Assembly (NCBI GenBank): GCA_934668875.1
Contig: CAKUON010000010.1
Location: 59,070-123,069, forward strand
Reading direction: 5' to 3'
Length of the DNA stretch: 64,000 nucleotides
DNA from: an uncultured Collinsella sp.
GTDB taxonomy: Bacteria > Actinomycetota > Coriobacteriia > Coriobacteriales > Coriobacteriaceae
The notes beneath the pieces were generated by a model, which was not told the DNA's origin, ran no database searches, and saw nothing but the letters and a program-made list of their open reading frames with translations. Positions 28,167 to 35,703 of the stretch are shown here, in pieces. Made by a program: the position numbers and the translations under genes. Within the stretch, counting starts at the first letter, position 1; every line of letters starts with the position of its first letter.

Positions 28167-29114
28167 ATGGGTATGCACACGACAAAGGTTGCAGTGGGCG
28201 AGGGCAAGTTTGTGCTCGAGGCCCAGTTGACGGTGACGCCGCGAGGCATGGCGGTGTACGCCTGCTCGCCTGAGTTCGCGCACCTGGGCGCCACGGCGCA
28301 GGCCATTCCGCGCCCCGAGCCCGGCCGTACGGCGACGGTGAGCATCCTGGCCGTTCCGTGTCATCGAGACGAGATCCCGGCGCACGATATCGCGGCGGCG
28401 CTGGCCACGCGCTTTGGCGTGCCGGTAGTCGTAAGCACGGGTTTTCATGTGGAGAACGCGACCGCGGACGACTTGCGGCGCATGCTCGATACCACCAAGG
28501 AACTCATTGCCGCGCTCGAGGAGGCCGCAGCCCGCATTCTGCGCGCCGGCTGGGATGAGGGCGGCGCAGGCGCCGAGGTCGTGGCGGTCGATGCCGCGAC
28601 CGGCGAGGCGCTCGGCCCCGTCGATCGCATCGAGGCCCATACCGGCGAGGGCATTCTGCATCAGGCATTTCTGACGCTTCTGGTCGAGGGCCAGGGCGAA
28701 GACGCGCGCCTGCTGCTCTGTCGCCGCAGTCCGCTCAAACGACTGTGGGGCGGGGTGCTGGCCGATAGCTGTGCCGGCCATCCGCTCCCCGGGGAGGACG
28801 TTGTCGCCGCGACGGCGCGCCGCATCAACGAAGAGCTCGGCATCACGCGCGCACCCGACCAGCTCAAACACCTCGGTCACGTGACCTACCGCGAGGACCA
28901 CGGCGACGGCCGCTGCGAGTGCGAATGGTGCGAGGTCTACCTTGCCCATGTTGAGCCGGGCGAGCTGCATATCAACCAAGAGGAGATCTCGGAAGTGCGC
29001 CGCGTGGCCCCGTCCGAGCTCAAAGGCTACCTGCAGGGTCACCCCGAGCAGCTGGCCCCCTGGCTCCGCGAGGCCCTCAGCGACCCATCCATCCGTACGG
29101 CTCTCGCTATGTAA
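28167..29114 (+). CDS. LpdD-like domain fused to type-I isopentenyl-diphosphate isomerase (Nudix) domain
   Basis: The ATG at 28167 follows AGGAG; a longer frame from 27993 is rejected. The protein has 315 residues. Residues 8-118 resemble LpdD, the small partner of gallate decarboxylase thought to handle prenylated flavin (VPCHRDEIPAHDIAAAL and TGFHVENATADDLRRML). Residues 135-300 are an IDI/Nudix fold: RRSPLKRLWGG, SCAGHP, RRINEELG and CECEWCEVYLA. Glu251 and Glu253 match the metal/acid glutamates of E. coli Idi. The catalytic Cys67 position is Ala203, with a cysteine one residue earlier (Cys202). The fusion would link dimethylallyl donor supply to prenyl-FMN for the UbiX/UbiD genes downstream. 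Confidence 0.78.
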   Translation: MGMHTTKVAVGEGKFVLEAQLTVTPRGMAVYACSPEFAHLGATAQAIPRPEPGRTATVSILAVPCHRDEIPAHDIAAALATRFGVPVVVSTGFHVENATADDLRRMLDTTKELIAALEEAAARILRAGWDEGGAGAEVVAVDAATGEALGPVDRIEAHTGEGILHQAFLTLLVEGQGEDARLLLCRRSPLKRLWGGVLADSCAGHPLPGEDVVAATARRINEELGITRAPDQLKHLGHVTYREDHGDGRCECEWCEVYLAHVEPGELHINQEEISEVRRVAPSELKGYLQGHPEQLAPWLREALSDPSIRTALAM

Positions 29115-29138
29115 CAAAGGTACAGTCTCTTTGCCATA
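29109..29138. repeat. TGTGACAAAGG palindrome, degenerate copy at a stop codon
   Basis: ATGTAACAAAGGTACAGTCTCTTTGCCATAT is a decayed copy of the palindrome seen intact at 42340. The TAA stop of the LpdD-IDI gene lies inside it. Confidence 0.6.
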
Positions 29139-29145
29139 TCCAAAC

Positions 29146-29208
29146 CGTCACAACATTCGATGAAAATCTCGAAAACGAAGAAAACCGTCGAATGTTGTGA
29201 CGCTTTTT
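29146..29208 (+). terminator. Long-loop palindrome with T-run after the LpdD-IDI gene
   Basis: CGTCACAACATTCGA (29146-29160) pairs perfectly with its complement (29188-29202) around a 27-base loop and is followed by CTTTTTG. The T-run makes it a likely terminator. The loop length matches two other palindromes in the window (20316-20343 and 34036-34062). Past 29208 the leader of the permease gene shows nothing else recognisable. Confidence 0.65.
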
Positions 29209-29357
29209 GTCCAGAGGACCGCTTCTCATCCAAAAAATCCGCTTGACTGTATTGCCGCAACACAGCGCAACGTAAGGGGTGTCCGATAACGGGCGCCCCT
29301 TTTTAAGCGGCAACGTGGCTGCGAATCCGGAGCGCCCCCAACAAGAAAGGTGGGGAG

Positions 29358-30815
29358 ATGGAAGCGGAAAAGAAGGCGTTTAAGATCACCAAGCGCGAAA
29401 TTGGCTTTGTGCTGGGTATCGTTGTCTTTTTGCTGGTGAAGTTTCTTCCTTTGGCGGAGCTGAGCTCGACGGTCGAGCTCACGGTCGGCGGTCAGACCTG
29501 TCTGGCGTTGACGCTCGCCACGGTGGTGTTCTGGGCGTGTGGCGTGGCACAGCCAGGCTTTGTGGGCCTGCTCTACTGCGCGCTACTCGTTCTGTTTAAG
29601 GTGTGCGTGGACGACACGGGCGCCGCGAGCATCTCGGCGACGGTCGCCTCCACGTTTAGCTCGTGGACTAAGGCCACTATGTGGCTCGTCATCGGCGCCT
29701 ACCTCATTGCTAGCGCCGTCAAGGAGTCGGGTCTGGGCGAGCGCATCGCCTACGCGTTCATGCTCAAGTTCGTGCGCGACGCCAAGTCGCTCATCATCTC
29801 GATCTTCGCACTCACCTTTGTGCTGTCGCTGCTGATCCCGCATCCGTTCCCCCGCGCCTTCCTCATCCTCGCCGTCGTCTCAGTCATCGCCGAGTCCGCC
29901 GGCTACGGTGACGACGACAAGGGCAAGCTCGGATTCCTCGTGTTTGCCGCTGCCGCCCCGGGTTCCATGTTCTTCCTGACGGGCGATTCCACGCTCAACC
30001 CGCTCGTTGCGCAGTACAGCGCCGAGGCCGGCGGCATGAGCCCGTCCTTTATCGACTGGTTCCTGTACATGAGCGTGCCCATGCTGGTTGCGCTGCTGTG
30101 CACCCTGTTCCTGGGCCTGTTCCTCTTTAAGCCCAGCAAGGAGCTCGTCTACGATCGCGAGCAGATCGTGGCCAAGCAGGCCGCGCTTGGCAAGCTCTCC
30201 GTCAAGGAGATCCGCACCATCGTGTGGCTTGTCAGCGCCATCGCGCTGTGGCTCACCGTCTCGGGCGATTATATCGGCTGGGTGACGCTTGCCATCGGCG
30301 TCTCTCTCGCCATGCCCATCATCGGCGAGGTCCTTACCCCCGCCAGCTGGAACGCCGTCGACATCAAGTCCCTCATGTTCCTGACGGCTGCCATGGCCGT
30401 GGGTTCCGTGGGCGGTGCCACCGGCATGAACGCTTGGATCGCCGACGTCGTGCTACCCAGCTCCGTGCCCGAGAACATCTTCCTGTTCGCCCTGCTCGTC
30501 GCCGCGCTCTCCATGGTCATCCACATGTTTATGGGCTCGGTCATGGCCGTGCTCGGCGTGTGCGTGCCGGCGTTCATCAGCTTCGCGGCCGGCTCCAGCG
30601 TGAGCCCGCTCGCCGTGGCGCTCATCGTCTTCACGTCCATCAACATCCACTACATCCTGCCGTTCCACAACCTGCCGATCCTTATCGGCGAGGGCAAGGA
30701 CGCCGGCGGCTACACCTCCAAAGAGGCCATGCGCATGGGTATTCCCCTCACCGCGGTCGTCTTTATCGTCGTGCTGGTCGAGGCTGCCTGGTTCCACCTC
30801 TTTGGCCTGATGTAA
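29358..30815 (+). CDS. SLC13/DASS-type anion permease
   Basis: The 485-residue protein has about eleven to twelve hydrophobic segments. It has the repeated hairpin features of divalent-anion symporters: ITVAST-like motifs are replaced by TGDSTLNPL and ATGMNAW, and FTSINIHYILPFHNLPILIGEG lies near the C-terminus. It would carry a carboxylate, possibly the acid decarboxylated by the UbiD encoded next, with sodium or protons. ATG follows AAAGGTGGGGAG. It sits between the LpdD-IDI fusion and ubiD, which is why a substrate-transport role for the module is inferred. Confidence 0.85.
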   Translation: MEAEKKAFKITKREIGFVLGIVVFLLVKFLPLAELSSTVELTVGGQTCLALTLATVVFWACGVAQPGFVGLLYCALLVLFKVCVDDTGAASISATVASTFSSWTKATMWLVIGAYLIASAVKESGLGERIAYAFMLKFVRDAKSLIISIFALTFVLSLLIPHPFPRAFLILAVVSVIAESAGYGDDDKGKLGFLVFAAAAPGSMFFLTGDSTLNPLVAQYSAEAGGMSPSFIDWFLYMSVPMLVALLCTLFLGLFLFKPSKELVYDREQIVAKQAALGKLSVKEIRTIVWLVSAIALWLTVSGDYIGWVTLAIGVSLAMPIIGEVLTPASWNAVDIKSLMFLTAAMAVGSVGGATGMNAWIADVVLPSSVPENIFLFALLVAALSMVIHMFMGSVMAVLGVCVPAFISFAAGSSVSPLAVALIVFTSINIHYILPFHNLPILIGEGKDAGGYTSKEAMRMGIPLTAVVFIVVLVEAAWFHLFGLM

Positions 30816-30910
30816 ACGGTCGAGTGCTTGGCTGTAATTAGCCGAGTGCTTGAACTGCGAGTGCCCGAGCGCCCCATCTATGAGCGCTGCGGCCCCATTA
30901 CGTTACCAAG

Positions 30911-30932
30911 CCGGCGGCACTCCCGCCGCCGG
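30911..30932 (+). promoter_or_regulatory. Hairpin in the leader of ubiD
   Basis: CCGGCGGC and GCCGCCGG pair over eight bases around ACTCCC, ending 24 bases before the ubiD ATG. There is no T-run. Three loosely repeated CGAGTGC units (30821, 30843, 30858) lie upstream. It may modulate read-through from the permease gene. Confidence 0.4.
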
Positions 30933-30956
30933 ACACTCTCCCGAAAGGAGCACGCC

Positions 30957-32444
30957 ATGTCCACTACCGATGCTTCCCAGATTCACGACCTGCGTTCCGC
31001 GCTCGACTTTTTGCGCGAGATGCCGGGTCAGCTGCTCGAGACCGACACCCAGGTCGATCCCGACGCCGAGGTATCGGGCGTCTATCGCCACGTCGGTGCC
31101 GGCGGCACCGTTATGCGCCCGACCAAAGAGGGCCCGGCGATGGTCTTCAACAACGTCAAGGGCTTTGACGATGCCAAGGTCTGCATCGGCATGCTTGCCA
31201 GCCGCAAGCGCGTTGCCGCCCTGCTCGACTTGGACGAGGAGCACCTGGGCCTCGAGATCGGCAAGCGCTTCGAGAACCTGATCGCGCCCGAGCAGATCGC
31301 CGAGGGTGCGCACGTCGACTGCCAGGAGGTCGTGTACAAGGTGACCGACGAGGGCTTTGACCTGCGCAAGATCGTTCCCGCTCCCACCAACACGCCCGTC
31401 GACGGCGGCCCCTACATCACCATGGGTCTCGCCTATGGCACGAGCCCCGACGGCTCCCAGTCCGACGTGACCATCCACCGCTTCTCCTGCGTCGACAAGG
31501 ACAAGCTCGCCATGTGGATTACCCCGGGCAGCCGTCACCTTGGCGCGTTCTTTGACGAGTACTGCCAGCGCGGCGAGGACATGCCCATCTCCATCTCCAT
31601 CGGCCTGGACCCCGCCGTGTACATGTGCTGCGGCTTTGAGGCGCCCACCACGCCGCTCGGCTTCAACGAGCTGCAGATCGCCGGTGCCCTGCGCGGCCAC
31701 GCCGTCGAGCTTGCCGACTGCGTCACCGTTCCGCAGAAGTGCATCGCCAATGCCGAGTACGTGCTCGAGGGCTATCTCATGCACGACGAGACCATCAACG
31801 AGGACGTCAACGGCCACGGCTACGCCATGCCCGAGTTCCCCGGCTACACCGGCGGCGCCAAGGTCTGCCCGGTGATCAAGATCACCGCCGTCACCACGCG
31901 TGTCAACCCCATTATGGAGAGCTGCATCGGCCCTTCGCACGAGCACGTGTCCATGGCCGGTATTCCCACCGAGGCTTCCATCTACAAGATGGTCGAGACC
32001 GCCATCCCGGGCCGCCTGCTCAACGTCCACGCTGCTCCCTGCGGCGGCGGCAAGTTCGTTGCCATCATGCAGTTCAAGAAGTCGAGCAAAAATGACGAGG
32101 GCCGTCAGCGCAACGCCGCCATGCTCGCCTTCTCGGCATTTTCCGAGCTCAAGCATGTGATTCTGGTCGACGAGGATGTCGATATCTTCGATATGAGCGA
32201 CGTGATGTGGGCCATGACCACGCGCTTTCAGGCCGACGTGGACCTCATCACCATCCCCGGCTGCCACTGCCACGTGCTCGACCCGTCCAACGACCCCGCG
32301 TTCGATCCTTCGATCCGCGAGCACGGCATCGCCTGCAAGGCCATCTTCGACTGCACGGTCCCGTTCAACCTCAAGAAGAACTTCATCCGCTCGCAGTTCA
32401 TGGAGATCGATACAGATAAGTGGGCAGCAGAGCTTTCTTTCTAG
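30957..32444 (+). CDS. ubiD: UbiD-family prenylated-FMN-dependent decarboxylase
   Basis: The ATG at 30957 follows GAAAGGAG; the frame is open back to 30828 but without a ribosome site. The 495-residue protein matches UbiD in YITMGLAYG (prFMN region), IAGALRGHAVEL, AEYVLEGYL and ESCIGPSHEHVSMAG. The region that is EGPFGEF in UbiD/Fdc reads NGHGYAMPEFPGYTGG here: the second glutamate is kept, the first is not at the same place. That pattern suggests a hydroxyaryl-acid subgroup. It would remove CO2 reversibly from an aromatic acid; gallate- or protocatechuate-like acids are candidates because of the LpdD domain nearby. Confidence 0.9.
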   Translation: MSTTDASQIHDLRSALDFLREMPGQLLETDTQVDPDAEVSGVYRHVGAGGTVMRPTKEGPAMVFNNVKGFDDAKVCIGMLASRKRVAALLDLDEEHLGLEIGKRFENLIAPEQIAEGAHVDCQEVVYKVTDEGFDLRKIVPAPTNTPVDGGPYITMGLAYGTSPDGSQSDVTIHRFSCVDKDKLAMWITPGSRHLGAFFDEYCQRGEDMPISISIGLDPAVYMCCGFEAPTTPLGFNELQIAGALRGHAVELADCVTVPQKCIANAEYVLEGYLMHDETINEDVNGHGYAMPEFPGYTGGAKVCPVIKITAVTTRVNPIMESCIGPSHEHVSMAGIPTEASIYKMVETAIPGRLLNVHAAPCGGGKFVAIMQFKKSSKNDEGRQRNAAMLAFSAFSELKHVILVDEDVDIFDMSDVMWAMTTRFQADVDLITIPGCHCHVLDPSNDPAFDPSIREHGIACKAIFDCTVPFNLKKNFIRSQFMEIDTDKWAAELSF

Positions 32445-32477
32445 TACGTAGCCCTACCAAGTAGTTAAGGAGTTGTC

Positions 32478-33056
32478 ATGCCTGAGTCTTCTGGCCGTCC
32501 CCGTCGCATTGTCGTTGGCGTGTCTGGCGCCAGCGGTGCCGCGCTGGGCCTTGAGTGCCTCAAATGTCTGCGTCAGGCCGGTGCCGAGTCGGCGCTTGTC
32601 GTCACGCGCGGGGGAGAGATCACCATCGAGCAGGAGCTCGGCATGACGCTCGACGAGTATGCCACGCATGCCGATGTGGTCTACGGCAACAAGAATATCG
32701 GCGCCGCCATCGCAAGCGGCACCTATCCGGTCGATGGCATGATCGTGGCACCCTGCTCCATGAAGACGCTCGCCGGCATCGCGAGCGGCTACAGCGACAA
32801 TCTGTTGCTGCGTGCGGCCGACGTGCAGATGAAAGAGCAGCGCCGCCTGGTGCTCATGGTGCGCGAGACGCCCTTCAGCGCCATTCACGTCGACAACATG
32901 GCGCGCCTGGCGCGCGTACCGGGCGTCATGCTCATGCCGCCCATGCTCACGTTTTACAACGGCCCCGTCACGCTCGACGACGCGGTGCATCACATCGCCG
33001 CCAAGGCACTCGAGGTCGTCGGCGTGTCATGCGCAAACTATAAGCGCTGGTCATAG
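32478..33056 (+). CDS. ubiX: UbiX-family flavin prenyltransferase
   Basis: The 192-residue protein has the family motifs VGVSGASGAALG near the start, APCSMKTLAGIASGYSDNLL in the middle and RLVLMVRETPFSAIHVDNM. It makes prenylated FMN from reduced FMN and dimethylallyl phosphate, the cofactor of UbiD. It lies 33 bases downstream of ubiD. Having an isomerase-fold protein in the same cluster that could supply the dimethylallyl donor is unusual. Confidence 0.93.
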   Translation: MPESSGRPRRIVVGVSGASGAALGLECLKCLRQAGAESALVVTRGGEITIEQELGMTLDEYATHADVVYGNKNIGAAIASGTYPVDGMIVAPCSMKTLAGIASGYSDNLLLRAADVQMKEQRRLVLMVRETPFSAIHVDNMARLARVPGVMLMPPMLTFYNGPVTLDDAVHHIAAKALEVVGVSCANYKRWS

Positions 33057-33088
33057 GCGTCTTTAGGGTAGGATACGAGGAGTGTTTG

Positions 33089-33119
33089 AGCCCGCTGCCC
33101 CTGTGGGCGGCGGGCTTTG
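33089..33119 (+). terminator. Hairpin after ubiX
   Basis: AGCCCGCTGCCC and GGGCGGCGGGCT pair over twelve bases (one G-T) around CTGT, followed by TTGT. The short T-run makes termination partial, so the MerR gene may be co-transcribed at a lower level. Confidence 0.7.
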
Positions 33120-33149
33120 TGCGCAAAAAAGGATGTGTCGGGAGGATCT

Positions 33150-34016
33150 ATGCAGACGGGCATGTATGCGATTAGCGAGATGGCGAGCTTGTTTAACGTT
33201 TCGCGCCAAACACTCATCTATTACGACAAGATCGGTCTGTTTAAGCCCGCCGTGGTTAACGAAAAGGGCTACCGTTTCTATTCGCCCACGCAGATCCCGC
33301 TCATGCGTCTGATCTGCATGCTGCGCGACCTGGGGCTCGAACTCGACGAGATCGACCGTCTGACCTCGACGTTCGACATTGGCGAGATGACCGATCACCT
33401 GCGCTCACGGGTGCAGGCGCTCGATGAGCAGATCGCCGAGCTCAAAGCCGAGCGCGCGAGCGTGCAGGAGCGCCTGAGCTTTTACGACGAGGCGGTTTAC
33501 TGGCGCGAGCGCGAGGGCAGGCCGGAGCTCAAGCAGTTTGAGCGCCGCTACGTGGTCTTTGAGGAGTTTCCAGGCGATATCGAGCGTGGCCGCTCGATGC
33601 TTCACCCCACGCTCATGCGGGCGATTCTGCGCATGCGTACGTTGACGGGCACGCGCCCCATGCGCGGCTGGGGCGCCATGCTACGTCGCGAGGCACTGCA
33701 TTCCGACGACCCCATCGCCGGCGCCGGCTCCTTTGCCGTGCTGCCGCGCGGTGCCGAGGGGCTACTGCCGAGCGATCCCGCCGAGCTGGCAGAGATCGGC
33801 ATCGAAGTGCTGCCCGAGGGCACGTATCTGTGCATGAGCCGCTGGGGTATGCCGTACGAGCCCGAGGGCATCCGCGCCATCGTTGCCTGCATGGACGAGC
33901 ACGCGCTCCAGCCCATCGGCAACGCCTTCGACTTTTGCTACCTCGATACCACGAGCTACGACGAGTCCCACCAAGAAGACTTCTGCTGCATCCAAGTCCC
34001 CGTTGTCCTCAAATAA
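33150..34016 (+). CDS. MerR-family regulator with C-terminal effector domain
   Basis: ATG at 33150 follows GGGAGGATCT. The 288-residue protein starts with a MerR HTH (YAISEMASLFNVSRQTLIYYDKIGLFKP), then a coiled-coil dimer helix (about residues 80-115) and a GyrI-like small-molecule-binding region. It is the last gene of the decarboxylase block and probably its regulator; the dyad at 28104-28126 is a candidate target. The ligand is unknown. Confidence 0.88.
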   Translation: MQTGMYAISEMASLFNVSRQTLIYYDKIGLFKPAVVNEKGYRFYSPTQIPLMRLICMLRDLGLELDEIDRLTSTFDIGEMTDHLRSRVQALDEQIAELKAERASVQERLSFYDEAVYWREREGRPELKQFERRYVVFEEFPGDIERGRSMLHPTLMRAILRMRTLTGTRPMRGWGAMLRREALHSDDPIAGAGSFAVLPRGAEGLLPSDPAELAEIGIEVLPEGTYLCMSRWGMPYEPEGIRAIVACMDEHALQPIGNAFDFCYLDTTSYDESHQEDFCCIQVPVVLK

Positions 34017-34017
34017 C

Positions 34018-34080
34018 TTGCGGTGAAATAGTTCCTAAATAGCCTGAGTAATCGCACAAACGGGAACTATTCCACCGCAA
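34018..34080. repeat. Long-loop palindrome after the MerR gene
   Basis: TTGCGGTGAAATAGTTCC (34018-34035) pairs with GGAACTATTCCACCGCAA (34063-34080) at 17 of 18 positions around a 27-base loop. It starts two bases after the MerR stop. There is no T-run. It has the same loop size as the element at 29146. Confidence 0.7.
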
Positions 34081-34084
34081 CTTC

Positions 34085-34117
34085 GATGTGACAAAGAGAT
34101 AGTCCCTTTGTCACATT
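34085..34117. repeat. TGTGACAAAGGGA palindrome, second copy in series
   Basis: ATGTGACAAAGAG-ATA-GTCCCTTTGTCACAT is a near-perfect inverted repeat of the class seen at 35596, 37546 and 42340. It follows the long-loop palindrome directly. Confidence 0.75.
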
Positions 34118-34166
34118 GACGAGCGGCACCGCGAGTTTGTTTTAAAGCGGAGGAGGCGGCTCATTT

Positions 34167-34245
34167 CTTATAAACTCGCATTATTTGCAAGTTTGTAAGG
34201 TAACATCTTATAAACTTGCAAAATCTGCAAGTTTATAAGATGTTA
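34167..34245. promoter_or_regulatory. Tandem double palindrome upstream of ATPase copy 2
   Basis: Two palindromes built from one half-site (CTTATAAACTTGCA) lie in tandem. The first (34167-34180 with 34186-34199, five-base loop) matches at 12 of 14. The second (34201-34220 with 34226-34245, five-base loop) matches perfectly over 20 bases. They end 27 bases before the start codon. The four half-sites parallel the array upstream of ATPase copy 1, but with an unrelated sequence. Confidence 0.78.
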
Positions 34246-34272
34246 CGTCTGGCCGGGCGCTAGGGAGACTCT

Positions 34273-35589
34273 ATGAACATCGTTCGCCGAAGCCGCTATC
34301 TTGATCGACTCATTGCTTTTCAGGATACCGACCTCATCAAAATCGTGACGGGTATACGCCGTTGCGGCAAATCCACGTTATTGGACATGATGAGGGAGCA
34401 CCTGGCGCAACAGGGGGTGCCGGCCGAGCGTTTGCTGACCTTTAAGATGGAATCTCTAGAGTATGCGGGGATTACAGATTACCTGACGTTTTATCGCATG
34501 GTTCGGGAGCGCGTTGACGGTGTCGATCGCCCCTATCTGTTCTTTGACGAGCTCCAGAATGTCGAGGGCTGGGAAAAGGCGGTTAACTCGCTCCGAATCG
34601 ATTTGCCGTGCGATATCTATGTCACGGGCTCCAATGCCTTTTTGCTATCGAGCGAGCTTGCAACGCTTATCTCGGGCCGGTATATCGAGGTCAAGATGCA
34701 GCCGCTCACGTTTGGCGAGTATCTTGATTTTCGCTCGATCGATGCGGTCGTTGCCGAAGGGCTTGACGAGAGGGCCGAGCTCGTTTCCAAGACGGGCGAT
34801 CGCCTTAATTCAAACACCGTGCTCGAGCAGTACATAACCTATGGCGGCATGCCGTTTCTGGCTCATGACGAGCCGAGACGCGAACCGTGCCGCGACTACA
34901 TCCGCAGCCTCTATCAGACGATTGTCGCGCGCGATATCCTATTGCGCGCGACGCGTAGAGGTCGCGGAGCTATCACCAAGCGCGACGTTCTCGAGCGGCT
35001 CTGTGCGTATCTGGCAGACAACATCTCCAATCAAACCTCGGTCAACAAAATCGTAGGGACGCTCAACGAATCATCGGGCGGTAAGACCAACGCATCGACG
35101 GTGTCGGCGTATATTGACGCTCTGGAAGAGACGTACCTGTTTACCAAGGTAAAAAGGTATGACGTCAAGGGGCGGGAGCTTCTCAAGACAGGCGGTAAAT
35201 ATTACATAGCCGATACGGGAATCCGCAGCTATCTTGACGGATATAGAGGCAGCGATAGCGGAAGGATGCTCGAGAACGTTATCTACAACCAGCTTGTCTT
35301 TGAAGGATACGAAGTGTTTTGCGGCCATCTGCGCGCGGGGGAAATCGACTTTGTCGCAATCGGCGAGGGATCGGACCGTAAATATATCCAGGTTACCGAA
35401 CGGATCGATGCCGAGGCGACCAGAGAGCGCGAGCTGCGACCGCTCAAACTAAACACGCTGGGAAAAATCCCTGATTCGTACGAGAAGATCCTGATCGTCA
35501 GGGATGGTGAGCATCCAACAGACATCGACGGCATCAGAATCGTAGGGGCGGTCGACTTCTTGCTGAGAAACAAGATCGCCCACGGCTAA
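34273..35589 (+). CDS. AAA-family ATPase with C-terminal DUF4143 domain (copy 2)
   Basis: The 438-residue protein has Walker A GIRRCGKSTLLDMM, Walker B YLFFDELQNVEGW and the sensor segment YVTGSNAFLLSSEL. A helix-turn-helix-like segment lies around residue 240-290 (ITKRDVLERLCAYLADN and NASTVSAYIDALEET). The C-terminus has AGEIDFVAIGEGSDRKYIQV, resembling a PD-(D/E)xK strand order without an obvious Glu-x-Lys. The gene is less GC-rich than its surroundings, suggesting transfer. Roles proposed for such ATPases are unproven. ATG follows TAGGGAGACT. Confidence 0.88.
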   Translation: MNIVRRSRYLDRLIAFQDTDLIKIVTGIRRCGKSTLLDMMREHLAQQGVPAERLLTFKMESLEYAGITDYLTFYRMVRERVDGVDRPYLFFDELQNVEGWEKAVNSLRIDLPCDIYVTGSNAFLLSSELATLISGRYIEVKMQPLTFGEYLDFRSIDAVVAEGLDERAELVSKTGDRLNSNTVLEQYITYGGMPFLAHDEPRREPCRDYIRSLYQTIVARDILLRATRRGRGAITKRDVLERLCAYLADNISNQTSVNKIVGTLNESSGGKTNASTVSAYIDALEETYLFTKVKRYDVKGRELLKTGGKYYIADTGIRSYLDGYRGSDSGRMLENVIYNQLVFEGYEVFCGHLRAGEIDFVAIGEGSDRKYIQVTERIDAEATRERELRPLKLNTLGKIPDSYEKILIVRDGEHPTDIDGIRIVGAVDFLLRNKIAHG

Positions 35590-35595
35590 ACGCAA

Positions 35596-35628
35596 AATGT
35601 GACAAAGGGATAGTCCCTTTGTTACATT
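35596..35628. repeat. TGTGACAAAGGGA palindrome after ATPase copy 2
   Basis: AATGTGACAAAGGGA and its near-complement (GTCCCTTTGTTACATT) form a 33-base inverted repeat seven bases after the stop codon. It could end the transcript, but there is no T-run. Confidence 0.75.
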
Positions 35629-35703
35629 CCATGCGAGCCGCCGTGCCATCTGGGGGTATAAGGCTGGCAAGTGTTTATTTGCGAGGCCAAGGGGGCGCCC
35701 CGT

